A stretch of 64,000 nucleotides of DNA, taken from the NCBI RefSeq assembly GCF_000407505.1, contig NZ_ASWE01000001.1:1404813-1468812 (forward strand). The letters run 5' to 3'. Positions 45,867 through 55,701 of the stretch are shown here, one piece after another. This stretch comes from Enterococcus phoeniculicola ATCC BAA-412 (GTDB lineage: Bacteria; Bacillota; Bacilli; Lactobacillales; Enterococcaceae). Each line of letters starts with the position of its first letter. The stretch's first letter is position 1. The notes beneath the pieces were generated by a model. The model had not been told where the DNA came from, did not search any database, and was given only the letters and a program-made list of their open reading frames with translations. The position numbers were made by a program, and so were the translations under genes.

Positions 45867-47051
45867 CTAATTTATTTTTCCGTAGGCAGTATCTAATGCT
45901 TGAGAAAAATCTTCTATAATGGAGGTTGGTTCCTCTAATCCTAAATAAACACGAATGTGCGAAACAGGTAGTCCTCGATTTTTAAGATTCTCGAGATTAT
46001 TTCCTTTGTAGGCAGGTAAGACAAGACTCTCAAAGCCACCCCAGCTAACACCGATGGAGACGATTTCCAGCGCATTTACGAAAATTTTCAATTTATCAAA
46101 ATCTTCATCAACTAAATCAATTGCAAATAGAGAACCATATCCTGTTAGATATTTTTCGGCAAGTTTCTTTTGCTCAGAATTTCCGCAATAAGGATGATAG
46201 ATTTTTGCAATACGAGGATCTAAAGAAAAGGCATCAAGAACTGTTTTTATTGCATTTGATAAATGATTCATACGGACAGGAAGTGTTCGAATCCCACGAA
46301 TAGCTAGCCATGAATTGAAGGGGCTATTTACAGCGCCTAAAGACTGATGTCCTTTTTCAAAAATTAAATCAACTAATTGGTTAGTTCCGACGACTGCTCC
46401 CCCAACAATATCTGAATGACCCCCTATATATTTAGACAAAGAAAGCACAACTAAATCAATTCCATGGGATAGCGGTTTTTGAAAAACAGAGCCTGCCCAA
46501 GTTCCATCTATGACTGTATAGATACCTTTTGATTTTGACAGCTTGACTATTTTTTCTAAATCCAGAAGCTCAAATTTTTGTGATGAGGGGCTCTCAAAAT
46601 AAATGATTTTCGTTTCTGGTTTAATGTGGTGGGCAACTTCATCTGTTGTTGCAACGTCCACCCGATCAGCTGTAATGCCAAATCTTGCCAAGTCGTTTGC
46701 CAGAGAGACTGCTTCACCATAAACTGTGTTAACCATTAAGATATGGTCTCCTTGAGAAAGAAGGGAGAACAGGGTGGCCGAGATAGCTCCCATACCAGAC
46801 GAGAATACCTTACATTTTTCCCCTTGCTCAAGCTGTGCGATTTTTTTTTCTAAAGATTCTGTAGTAGGATTGGTTCCTCTAGTATAGACGTAATGATTTT
46901 TTTCATCTTCGCTTGCTGACATAAAGTCTTCGTAATTATCAAAATAAAAAGAAGAAGTTTGAACAATTTCGGGAGACATAGGCGTATAATTTTTTTCACT
47001 AGTTTTTTCAACTTCGCAGCAAATATTTTCTGCAGGTATATTTTTTTCCAC
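45867..47051 (-). CDS. PLP-dependent Cys/Met metabolism (transsulfuration-type) enzyme
   Basis: A 394-residue PLP enzyme of the cystathionine gamma-synthase/beta-lyase/methionine gamma-lyase fold. Features are YTRGTNPTT (phosphate/substrate binding), SSGMGAISA and the PLP lysine Lys207 in SLSKYIGGHSD. The segment usually reading VDNTF(A/C)TP is IDGTWAGSVF, a departure that may change substrate preference. It lies 12 bases after the PTS EIIC gene and before ridA, so a lyase that releases an enamine is likely. The exact substrate is not readable. Confidence 0.85.
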   Translation of the reverse strand: MEKNIPAENICCEVEKTSEKNYTPMSPEIVQTSSFYFDNYEDFMSASEDEKNHYVYTRGTNPTTESLEKKIAQLEQGEKCKVFSSGMGAISATLFSLLSQGDHILMVNTVYGEAVSLANDLARFGITADRVDVATTDEVAHHIKPETKIIYFESPSSQKFELLDLEKIVKLSKSKGIYTVIDGTWAGSVFQKPLSHGIDLVVLSLSKYIGGHSDIVGGAVVGTNQLVDLIFEKGHQSLGAVNSPFNSWLAIRGIRTLPVRMNHLSNAIKTVLDAFSLDPRIAKIYHPYCGNSEQKKLAEKYLTGYGSLFAIDLVDEDFDKLKIFVNALEIVSIGVSWGGFESLVLPAYKGNNLENLKNRGLPVSHIRVYLGLEEPTSIIEDFSQALDTAYGKIN

Positions 47052-47063
47052 AATAAATTCCTC

Positions 47064-48371
47064 CTAAAGTGTTTCAGGTAATTCCTCTAATTCTTCTTTG
47101 TTGTATTGATTGTCTAATGCTTTTACAAATGGATAGTAGATAAAGATGCAGGCAATGACCCCGACAACTTGTGTGACCGCTCCTTGCCAGCCTCCTACTA
47201 AGAAACCAGAGAAAAGAAATGGGGTAGCCCAAGGTGCCTGAATATTAGTAAACATTGGCATGAAGCCGATGGACATAGACAAGTAAGCAATGCTTACAGA
47301 TACAATTGGTGCAATCGTGATAGGAATCAAGATAAGCGGGTTGAATATTACTGGAAGTCCAAAAATTAAAGGTTCATTGATATTAAAGAAAGCTGGAACA
47401 AAAGAAATTTTTGACATGGCTTTCATACGAGAAGAACGAGCAACGAGTACCATTGAAATGGCAAGTCCTATCGTACAACCAGCGCCACCTATTGTTGCAA
47501 ACTGATCCAGCATTTGAACAGTACCAAAATTCCCAGTTTTTATGCTAAGATTTCCTAACTCAGCCAAGGCTTGATTACTGTCCGCATTTGCATAAAGAAT
47601 CGGATACAGCATAGAGTTAATAACCGTTGGATGAATCCCAAACCACCAAAGAAGACCATTTAAACCAGCAACAATGATTATCGCAAATGGTGAGCCGATG
47701 ATTCCTTGTAAAGGTGCCTGCAAAATAGTGTAAATAAGCTCTGGGAAAGAATCAGCCAAGGTTATTCCTAAGCCGTTTATGATAAGTGAAATGAGCGCGA
47801 TAAAAAATCCTGGGATAAGCGCACTGAAGGCTTTACTAACCATAGTCGGTACGCTTTCGGGCATTTTAATAACAATATTTTTTTTGTAACAAAAACGTGT
47901 GATTTCAACAGAAATAATGGACATCACGATTGCAGTAAGAATTCCTTGTGTTCCAGTCCAATTAAAAGACAAGACTTTTTCTACAAGTTCTCCTGACTCT
48001 GTAGTCACAGATTTTGGCAATACAATGACATAGGCAACAATTCCTAAAATCATAGAAGTTAATTTATCCATCTCGTAGCTTTCAGCTAATTTATAGGACA
48101 TCGTACCTGCGAACATTAGGCCCATCATGTTAAAGGTTGCGCGATAGGCAGGGGAGATAAAATCTGCCCAGTCTGCTCCAAAAATTGAAGCGACAAAATC
48201 CGAATACCCTTGGATAGGGAAGTCTGTTATGAGCATGAAGATAGAGCCGATAATTGTTAATGGCATGATTGCGAAGAAGCCATTTCTTAATGCTTGGAAG
48301 TAACGTAAATTTGTTACTTTTGAGACTTTAGGAACGAGGGTTACTTCGACCCAGTGTGTAACTTTTTCCAT
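47064..48371 (-). CDS. PTS EIIC permease, lactose/cellobiose family
   Basis: A 435-residue membrane component of a phosphotransferase system. The start EKVTHWVEVTLVPKVSKVTNLRYFQALRNGFFAIMPLTIIGSIFML and the GINEP-like FNINEPLIFGLPVIFNP motif are typical of CelB/LicC EIIC proteins. It would import and phosphorylate a beta-glucoside-like or related substrate, but needs EIIA and EIIB partners, which are not encoded nearby. ATG at 48371 follows GGAGGAATTTCAA. Confidence 0.9.
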   Translation of the reverse strand: MEKVTHWVEVTLVPKVSKVTNLRYFQALRNGFFAIMPLTIIGSIFMLITDFPIQGYSDFVASIFGADWADFISPAYRATFNMMGLMFAGTMSYKLAESYEMDKLTSMILGIVAYVIVLPKSVTTESGELVEKVLSFNWTGTQGILTAIVMSIISVEITRFCYKKNIVIKMPESVPTMVSKAFSALIPGFFIALISLIINGLGITLADSFPELIYTILQAPLQGIIGSPFAIIIVAGLNGLLWWFGIHPTVINSMLYPILYANADSNQALAELGNLSIKTGNFGTVQMLDQFATIGGAGCTIGLAISMVLVARSSRMKAMSKISFVPAFFNINEPLIFGLPVIFNPLILIPITIAPIVSVSIAYLSMSIGFMPMFTNIQAPWATPFLFSGFLVGGWQGAVTQVVGVIACIFIYYPFVKALDNQYNKEELEELPETL

Positions 48372-48429
48372 TTGAAATTCCTCCAAATTGTTTTTTTATT
48401 CTTTATTATCATATGATTTTTTTGAGAAA

Positions 48430-48444
48430 AGTAAACGGTTTAAA
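48430..48444 (-). promoter_or_regulatory. Candidate cre (CcpA) site
   Basis: TTTAAACCGTTTACT (minus strand) fits the catabolite-responsive element at 13 of 15 positions by my count. It lies about 60 bases before the EIIC start codon. Confidence 0.4.
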
Positions 48445-48451
48445 AACATTA

Positions 48452-48509
48452 TGTAACTATGTTTCAAAGAATGGTATAATTCGGTATGATTTGAGTGAAA
48501 CTAAGTTTC
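48452..48509. promoter_or_regulatory. Paired candidate RpiR operators
   Basis: Two similar inverted repeats, TGTAAC-TAT-GTTTCA (48452-48466) and TGAAAC-TAA-GTTTCG (48496-48510), have centres 44 bases apart. Between them lies an extended -10 TGG-TATAAT (48475-48480 core) for the RpiR gene. Confidence 0.5.
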
Positions 48510-48527
48510 GTTGGGGAGGAGAAGCAA

Positions 48528-49379
48528 ATGAGCAATCTATTAGACAGGCTAGAAAATCCTGGAAAATTTACATTTAATGAAAAGGAGATTATTTCATATG
48601 TTTTAGCAAACTCTGAAGAAGTTTTACATTTATCGATTTATGAATTAGCGAAGAAAACGAACTCTTCAACCTCCACGATTGTCCGTTTATGTCAAAAATG
48701 TGACTTATCAGGTTTTAGAGAATTCAAGATAACTTTAGCTAGAGATTTAGAAGCAATGTATCAGACGGTTAATGATGTAGATGCTAATACCCCTTTTGAG
48801 TCCAAAGATACAGATTTAATGATTTCAAAAAAGATTGCACAACTCACTAGTGAGACTATCAATGCGACACAACGATTATTAACGACACAAAAATTGAATC
48901 AATCTGCAAAACTGCTGATGGAGGCAAACAATATTTACGGAGTGGGCGTAAGTGATAATTATATCCGATTGCGTGATTTCAAAACAAAATTATTGCGTAT
49001 AGGCGTTTATCTGCGAACAATGGATTTACAGGCTGAACAATATCATTTGGCAGCAAATGCAACGAAAAATGATGTTGCAGTGATTGCTTCATATAGCGGA
49101 ACAACTGCTGAAATTACAAATGATGCAAAGACTTTCTATCAAAACAAGACACCAATTATTGCGATTACTAGTGATGGTTCAAGTCCTCTAGCAAGTTATG
49201 CAACGGTTGTTTTACTTTTACCACAAAAAGAAAAGAGCACCTTTAAAGTTTCTAATTTTTCTTCTCAGTTAGCTGTAGAATATATATTAAACGTGTTGTA
49301 TTCTTGCTTATTCAACCGTAATTTTGATGGTAATTATTCTGGTCAAAAATCGACGCCAGTTTCAAAATTTGAATTCTGA
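48528..49379 (+). CDS. RpiR/MurR-family regulator
   Basis: A 283-residue regulator. The N-terminal helix-turn-helix spans about 1-75 (SIYELAKKTNSSTSTIVRLCQKCDLSGFREFK). The SIS sugar-phosphate-binding domain spans about 115-260 (ASYSGTTAEITNDAK ... PIIAITSDGSSPLA). ATG at 48528 follows GGGGAGGAG. It is divergent from the PTS/PLP/RidA operon and probably senses the phosphorylated import product. The downstream MFS gene has its own spacing of about 190 bases. Confidence 0.9.
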   Translation: MSNLLDRLENPGKFTFNEKEIISYVLANSEEVLHLSIYELAKKTNSSTSTIVRLCQKCDLSGFREFKITLARDLEAMYQTVNDVDANTPFESKDTDLMISKKIAQLTSETINATQRLLTTQKLNQSAKLLMEANNIYGVGVSDNYIRLRDFKTKLLRIGVYLRTMDLQAEQYHLAANATKNDVAVIASYSGTTAEITNDAKTFYQNKTPIIAITSDGSSPLASYATVVLLLPQKEKSTFKVSNFSSQLAVEYILNVLYSCLFNRNFDGNYSGQKSTPVSKFEF

Positions 49380-49571
49380 ACAAATTTCGTCACACATCTG
49401 CGAGATGCTTTAAGCGTTGTAGTTTTTGTAGAATAAATCATTTATCTAAAATAAAATGAAACGATTTGCATTATTTTTCAACTTTTTTCAAAAACTTCTT
49501 ATTCTTTGACCGTTTTGGATTTAACTCTTTTTGAAAATAGGGTATAGTTAAGAGGTGAGAGGGATGATGCT

Positions 49572-50768
49572 ATGAAAATAGAGTGGAAAAAGAATTTAAT
49601 GGTTGCCTGGCTGGGCTGCTTTTTTACCGGAGCAAGTATCAGTTTAGTCATGCCGTTTATTCCCGTATATGTAGAACAATTGGGTACACCTAAAAATCAA
49701 ATTGAATTATTTTCAGGATTAGCAATTTCTGTTACGGCGTTTGCAGCTGCAATTGTCGCACCCATATGGGGAAACCTTGCCGATCGAAAAGGACGCAAAA
49801 TTATGATGATTCGTGCAGCAGCAGGGATGACAATTACCATGGGGTCGTTGGCATTTGTTCCTAATGTGTATTGGTTGTTGATTATGCGTTTTTTTAATGG
49901 TGTTTTATCAGGCTACATTCCTAATGCAACAGCAATGATTGCTTCTCAAGCGCCTAGAGAGAAAAGTGGCTGGGCTTTGGGCACACTATCTACCGGAGCG
50001 GTTGCAGGGAACTTGATTGGCCCATCAATGGGTGGTGCACTAGCACAATGGTTTGGAATGGAAAATGTCTTTATCATCACGGGCGTGGTTTTATTGATTA
50101 CTACCTTGCTAACTATATTTATGGTAAAAGAAGAATTTCATCCTGTTGAAAAAAGCGAGATGGTAAGTATCAAAGAGCTGTTCTCAAAAATGGACAATGT
50201 CTCTATATTAATTGGTTTATTTGTTACAACGCTGATTCTTCAACTAGGTGTAACAAGTATTAGTCCAATTTTAACGTTGTATATTCGTTCATTAAGTGGG
50301 GATTCAGACAATATTCTTTTTGTCAGCGGATTAATTGTTTCTATAGCAGGTGTCTCAGCGGTTATTTCGTCCCCAACGCTAGGGAAACTGGGCGATAAAA
50401 TAGGAAATCATAAAGTCCTCCTAGCTGGACTTGTTCTCTCTTTCTTTTGTTTTATCCCGATGGCCTTTGTAAAAACACCATTTCAATTGGGCGTTCTTCG
50501 TTTCATTTTAGGATTTTCTACAGGGGCATTAATGCCATCAATCAATACATTAATAGGGAAAATTACACCTGAGGAAGGGGTTAGCCGCATTTATAGCTAT
50601 AACCAAATGTTTAGTAATTTTGGTCAAGTCTTAGGTCCAATGGTCGGTTCTACTGTCGCTCATTCAATGGGATATAGTTCAGTATTTATCGTGACAAGCT
50701 GCTTTGTTCTGGCAAACATCCTTTTATCTTCGTTTAATTTTAGAAAAATGATGAGCAGTAAGTTTTAA
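49572..50768 (+). CDS. MFS multidrug-type efflux pump (PmrA/MdtG-like)
   Basis: A 398-residue, 12-segment MFS exporter. Motif A is GNLADRKGRKIMM and motif C is NLIGPSMGGALA, both marks of drug/proton antiporters. The start KNLMVAWLGCFFTGASISLVMPFIPVYVEQLG resembles PmrA/NorA-type pumps. The ribosome-binding site is AGAGG, upstream of ATG at 49572. Substrates unknown. Confidence 0.88.
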   Translation: MKIEWKKNLMVAWLGCFFTGASISLVMPFIPVYVEQLGTPKNQIELFSGLAISVTAFAAAIVAPIWGNLADRKGRKIMMIRAAAGMTITMGSLAFVPNVYWLLIMRFFNGVLSGYIPNATAMIASQAPREKSGWALGTLSTGAVAGNLIGPSMGGALAQWFGMENVFIITGVVLLITTLLTIFMVKEEFHPVEKSEMVSIKELFSKMDNVSILIGLFVTTLILQLGVTSISPILTLYIRSLSGDSDNILFVSGLIVSIAGVSAVISSPTLGKLGDKIGNHKVLLAGLVLSFFCFIPMAFVKTPFQLGVLRFILGFSTGALMPSINTLIGKITPEEGVSRIYSYNQMFSNFGQVLGPMVGSTVAHSMGYSSVFIVTSCFVLANILLSSFNFRKMMSSKF

Positions 50769-50786
50769 ACAGTTGAAAAGAAAAAA

Positions 50787-50824
50787 AAACCAGTTACAAT
50801 AAAAAAGTAACTGGTTTTCTTATT
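50787..50824. terminator. Bidirectional terminator
   Basis: AAACCAGTTAC/GTAACTGGTTTT around an A-rich loop between the convergent MFS and DUF2929 genes. Confidence 0.8.
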
Positions 50825-50838
50825 TAAATTATCAAAGG

Positions 50839-51027
50839 TTAATTTTTTTGTGTTGTTTCTTTTGCAGGCTGAGCAACCATTCCGACAAGAATAATCAATA
50901 CACCTGTAATTAGTGACACAATTGTTGTAAGGACAAAATTATACGTTCCATGTGTTAAGGCACTGCCAATATAACTAACAACTTGGCCTAAGATGAAAGC
51001 CCAGAATAAAGTGACGATATAACGCAT
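50839..51027 (-). CDS. DUF2929 (YjzD-like) small membrane protein
   Basis: A 62-residue protein with two hydrophobic segments. The beginning MRYIVTLFWAFILGQVVSYIGSAL and the TYNFVLTTIVSLI loop match DUF2929. Function is unknown. ATG at 51027 follows AGAGGTG; a start nine bases upstream is less likely. It is divergent from dnaE. Confidence 0.8.
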   Translation of the reverse strand: MRYIVTLFWAFILGQVVSYIGSALTHGTYNFVLTTIVSLITGVLIILVGMVAQPAKETTQKN

Positions 51028-51133
51028 GAAGAACACCTCTTTTCTACTATGAGTGTAGCATATTTTCTGAAAATGTAAAGAAATCTGAGTGATATTTTGT
51101 CTTGATAAATGAAATAGAAGGAGGCGTTAGAAC

Positions 51134-54100
51134 GTGTTTCCACAATTATATACGATAACTTCTTATTCTCTGTTACAAAGTACCGTGAAAATTCCGCAGT
51201 ACGTGGAAGAGGCAAAGAAACGAGGCTATCAAACGATTGCTGTAACAGATAGAAATACCATGCATGGGGCAGTTGAATTTTTCCAGTCTTGTCAAACATT
51301 CGGTATGAAACCCGTTTTCGGCTTGTGGCTTGATTACGAGTCAAATGTGACGCAGCGAACACATTCTTTAGTACTCTATGCCAAGAATTATTCTGGCTAT
51401 CAGCATTTAATGCGCTTGTCCAGCATTAAAATGATAGAGGGCTCTCTTAGATTGGAAGATCATGAGGCTCTTTTTTCGGACCTTTTTGCAGTGATTCCTG
51501 AAGAAAATGAATTTTCTGAGCTTGCTGTGGAGAATCATGAAGAAATAGAAGCTCGGCTGGAAGAAGTACTTGCTTTATTTGAGAAACAGAGTGTTTATGT
51601 AGGAGTTACGAGTGAAGCACATTTCCATCAGGAAGATTTATGGAGTGATCTACAAGAAAAATTTAGGTTGCCACTTGCGGCTGTTCATAAAGTGAACTAT
51701 CTAAATTCGTCTGAAGTATTTGCCGTAGAAGTCATGAAGCATATCCAAGAAGGAACGCAAATTGAAACTGGAAAGATGCAGCAAATAAGTAAGCAAGGAA
51801 CAGAGTATCTAGTGGCAGAAGCAGAGATAAGACAACTTTTTTTAGACAAAGAACTAGATAAAGCAATTGAAAATGCATGTCTTATTGCCCGTGAATGTCA
51901 AGTTGAGTTGCCTTTGCATCAAACATTGCTTCCTCATTATCCTGTCCCTGGAAATGAAGCGCCTCACACGTATTTAAGAAGACTCTGTTTTGAAAGAATA
52001 GAGTCCCGAGTAGAAACTCTTGGCGATGAGTATTATCAACGTTTGGAGTACGAGCTTTCGATTATTCATCAAATGGGTTTTGACGACTATTTTCTTATCG
52101 TTTGGGATGTAATGGACTTTGCCCATAAGCATGAAATAGTTACAGGTGCGGGACGAGGCTCAGGTGCGGGTTCTTTAGTTGCATACGTGTTGTCAATTAC
52201 GGATGTTGATCCCATTGAATATCAGTTGCTTTTTGAACGTTTCTTAAATCCCGAACGCTATACCATGCCCGATTTTGATTTGGATATTCCTGACAATCGA
52301 AGAGAAGAAGTGTTACAGTATGTAAAAGAAAAATATGGTCAATTTCATATGGCCCAGATTGCAACATTTGGAACGATGGCTGCCAAGATGGTTTTGCGAG
52401 ATGTTTCTCGCGTTTTTGGCCTATCTCAAAGTGAAGCAAATCGTTGGTCACAAGCAGTCCCGAACGCGTTAAAAATGACCCTATCTAAAGCCTATGAAGA
52501 GTCTCAGCGCTTTGTTGAGCTGGTGAATGCAAGTTCGCAGAATCAATTGCTATATCAAACTGCTAAGCAACTTGAAGGTCTTCCGCGCCATGTATCAACC
52601 CATGCGGCAGGGGTTGTAATTAGTGACCAAGATTTATTGGAGTTAGTTCCTTTGCAGGAAGGGACAGATGGCATATTTTTAACACAATTCACGATGACAG
52701 ATGTTGAAACAGTTGGCTTATTAAAGATGGATTTTCTAGGTTTACGAAATCTATCGATTATTGACAATACACTAAAATCAATAAAGCGAATCTATAAAGA
52801 AGAGCTAGATCTAAAAAAAATCCCGCTGGATGACCCAGAAACGTTGGCGTTATTTCAAAGAGGAGAGACATCGGGTGTCTTTCAGTTTGAATCGGCCGGG
52901 ATTCGGAATGTTTTACGAAAGTTAGGGCCGACAGATATTGAAGATATTGCAGCTGTGAATGCGCTGTACCGTCCAGGACCTATGCAAAATATCGATACCT
53001 TTATTCGGAGAAAGAAAGGGCAAGAGCCTATTCACTATCCAGAGGAGAGCTTAAAAGAAATTCTTTCAAATACTTACGGAATTATTGTGTATCAGGAACA
53101 AATCATGCAGGTTGCATCAAAAATGGCAGGTTTTAGTTTAGGGCAGGCGGATATTTTAAGACGTGCGATTAGTAAAAAGAAAAAAGACGTTCTAGATGAA
53201 CAGCGCCGTAATTTTGTCTCAGGCTCTGTCAAACAGGGACATACAGAAAAAAAAGCAAATGAAATTTATGATTATATTGAACGCTTTGCAGATTATGGAT
53301 TTAATCGTTCCCATGCGTTTGCGTATTCTTTTGTCGGGTTTCAAATGGCCTATCTAAAAGTCCATTACCCAGCGCCTTTTTATGGTGCATTGCTGCATTC
53401 AGTAAGGCATCATTCAACAAAGATGAAAGAGTATATCAATGAGGCAAGAAAACAAAAATTAGAGATTGTTCCACCATCGATTAATCAAAGTAATTACAGT
53501 TTTACGGTGAAATCTGCTCATCAGTTATTGTTTGGGTTTAGTGGCATTAAAGGGATACGTCGCGACTTTATTCAGGCAATCATAGATGAACGAAAAGCAG
53601 AGGGACGCTATAAGAGCTTTGACCAGTTTTTATTGCGATTAGACAAAAAGTGGTTAAAAACAGAATATTTAGAACCGATGATTTCTATTGGTGTATTTGA
53701 TGAGTTAGTTCCAAATAGACGTCAGCTTCTAAAGGAGTTGGACGGCAAAATTCAAAATGTTTTATTCAGTAGTGGCAGTGAAAGCTTACTAGACATTCTG
53801 ACTCTAAAAGAAGAGGAAATAAGTGATTTCACGTTAGAGGAGAAATTAGAGCTGGAGAATAACTATCTAGGGATTTACTTATCAGGACATCCAACAGAAA
53901 ATTATGAGCGGGTACGTAGAGCAAAACAAGTGACGCCTATTTCCGACATCACTCCTAATCAAACAGTGAACTTGCTGGTCTATGTTCGAAGTATTCGAGA
54001 AATACGAACAAAAAAAGGGGAGCAGATGGCCTTCATAGAAGGAAATGATGTGAGCGGAGAAGTTTCTCTCACTGTATTCCCAAGAAATTATCGGGCAAGT

Positions 54101-54457
54101 CGAACATTTTTAAAAGAAAATCAAGTGATTCTGGTTTCTGGAAAAGTAGAAAGAAATACTTATAATCAAGAATTACAAGTGCTTGCAGATACCATCCAGC
54201 TAGCAGAGGAAGCCGATAAATTAATTAGCAAAGTTACTTGTTTTCTGCGCGTAACACCTGAAAGAGATCAACCAGAAATAATGAGTAGTCTACAAAAGGT
54301 TTTTAGGCAGCACAAAGGTTCGGTACCAATCATTATCTTCTTTGAACAAAGTGGGAAAAAAATTGGGTTAAATGCCGAAAATTGGATTGAAGATAGCCAA
54401 GAGGTAAAAAATCAATTAAGCTATATACTAGGAGAAGAAAATGTGGTTTTCAGATAG
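51134..54457 (+). CDS. dnaE: DNA polymerase III alpha subunit, DnaE type
   Basis: A 1107-residue replicative polymerase of family C (DnaE), which in Firmicutes extends primers beside PolC. Domains are an N-terminal PHP fold (about 1-200), palm/fingers with the catalytic aspartates Asp382 and Asp384 in MPDFDLDIPD, a helix-hairpin-helix region, and a C-terminal OB fold (about 940-1030). The PHP start reads LYTITSYSLLQST and lacks the HxH metal ligands of active PHP domains. GTG at 51134 follows AAGGAGG. Next come pfkA and pyk, as I remember from other enterococci. Confidence 0.95.
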   Translation: MFPQLYTITSYSLLQSTVKIPQYVEEAKKRGYQTIAVTDRNTMHGAVEFFQSCQTFGMKPVFGLWLDYESNVTQRTHSLVLYAKNYSGYQHLMRLSSIKMIEGSLRLEDHEALFSDLFAVIPEENEFSELAVENHEEIEARLEEVLALFEKQSVYVGVTSEAHFHQEDLWSDLQEKFRLPLAAVHKVNYLNSSEVFAVEVMKHIQEGTQIETGKMQQISKQGTEYLVAEAEIRQLFLDKELDKAIENACLIARECQVELPLHQTLLPHYPVPGNEAPHTYLRRLCFERIESRVETLGDEYYQRLEYELSIIHQMGFDDYFLIVWDVMDFAHKHEIVTGAGRGSGAGSLVAYVLSITDVDPIEYQLLFERFLNPERYTMPDFDLDIPDNRREEVLQYVKEKYGQFHMAQIATFGTMAAKMVLRDVSRVFGLSQSEANRWSQAVPNALKMTLSKAYEESQRFVELVNASSQNQLLYQTAKQLEGLPRHVSTHAAGVVISDQDLLELVPLQEGTDGIFLTQFTMTDVETVGLLKMDFLGLRNLSIIDNTLKSIKRIYKEELDLKKIPLDDPETLALFQRGETSGVFQFESAGIRNVLRKLGPTDIEDIAAVNALYRPGPMQNIDTFIRRKKGQEPIHYPEESLKEILSNTYGIIVYQEQIMQVASKMAGFSLGQADILRRAISKKKKDVLDEQRRNFVSGSVKQGHTEKKANEIYDYIERFADYGFNRSHAFAYSFVGFQMAYLKVHYPAPFYGALLHSVRHHSTKMKEYINEARKQKLEIVPPSINQSNYSFTVKSAHQLLFGFSGIKGIRRDFIQAIIDERKAEGRYKSFDQFLLRLDKKWLKTEYLEPMISIGVFDELVPNRRQLLKELDGKIQNVLFSSGSESLLDILTLKEEEISDFTLEEKLELENNYLGIYLSGHPTENYERVRRAKQVTPISDITPNQTVNLLVYVRSIREIRTKKGEQMAFIEGNDVSGEVSLTVFPRNYRASRTFLKENQVILVSGKVERNTYNQELQVLADTIQLAEEADKLISKVTCFLRVTPERDQPEIMSSLQKVFRQHKGSVPIIIFFEQSGKKIGLNAENWIEDSQEVKNQLSYILGEENVVFR

Positions 54458-54617
54458 TTTACGGTAAATTTTACCTCACGTTTTCAATATTTTTCATTTT
54501 TTTGTTTATTTATCAAGACATTTAGTTGTTTTAATGGTAAAATACATGTCGTGGTTAGTGTTAAATTAAGGTTTTATCTAAGTATTTTACTTAGGAAAAA
54601 GTATATTAATGAGGTGA

Positions 54618-55589
<972 letters not shown>

Positions 55590-55701
55590 AAAGCAGAACG
55601 ATGAACTAGATGGATTGCACAGTGCTTTCCATTTCATTAAACATGATTATTAAGCTGTAAAAGCTATTAATAAACAAATAAAACAGTAGGAGCGTTTAGT
55701 A

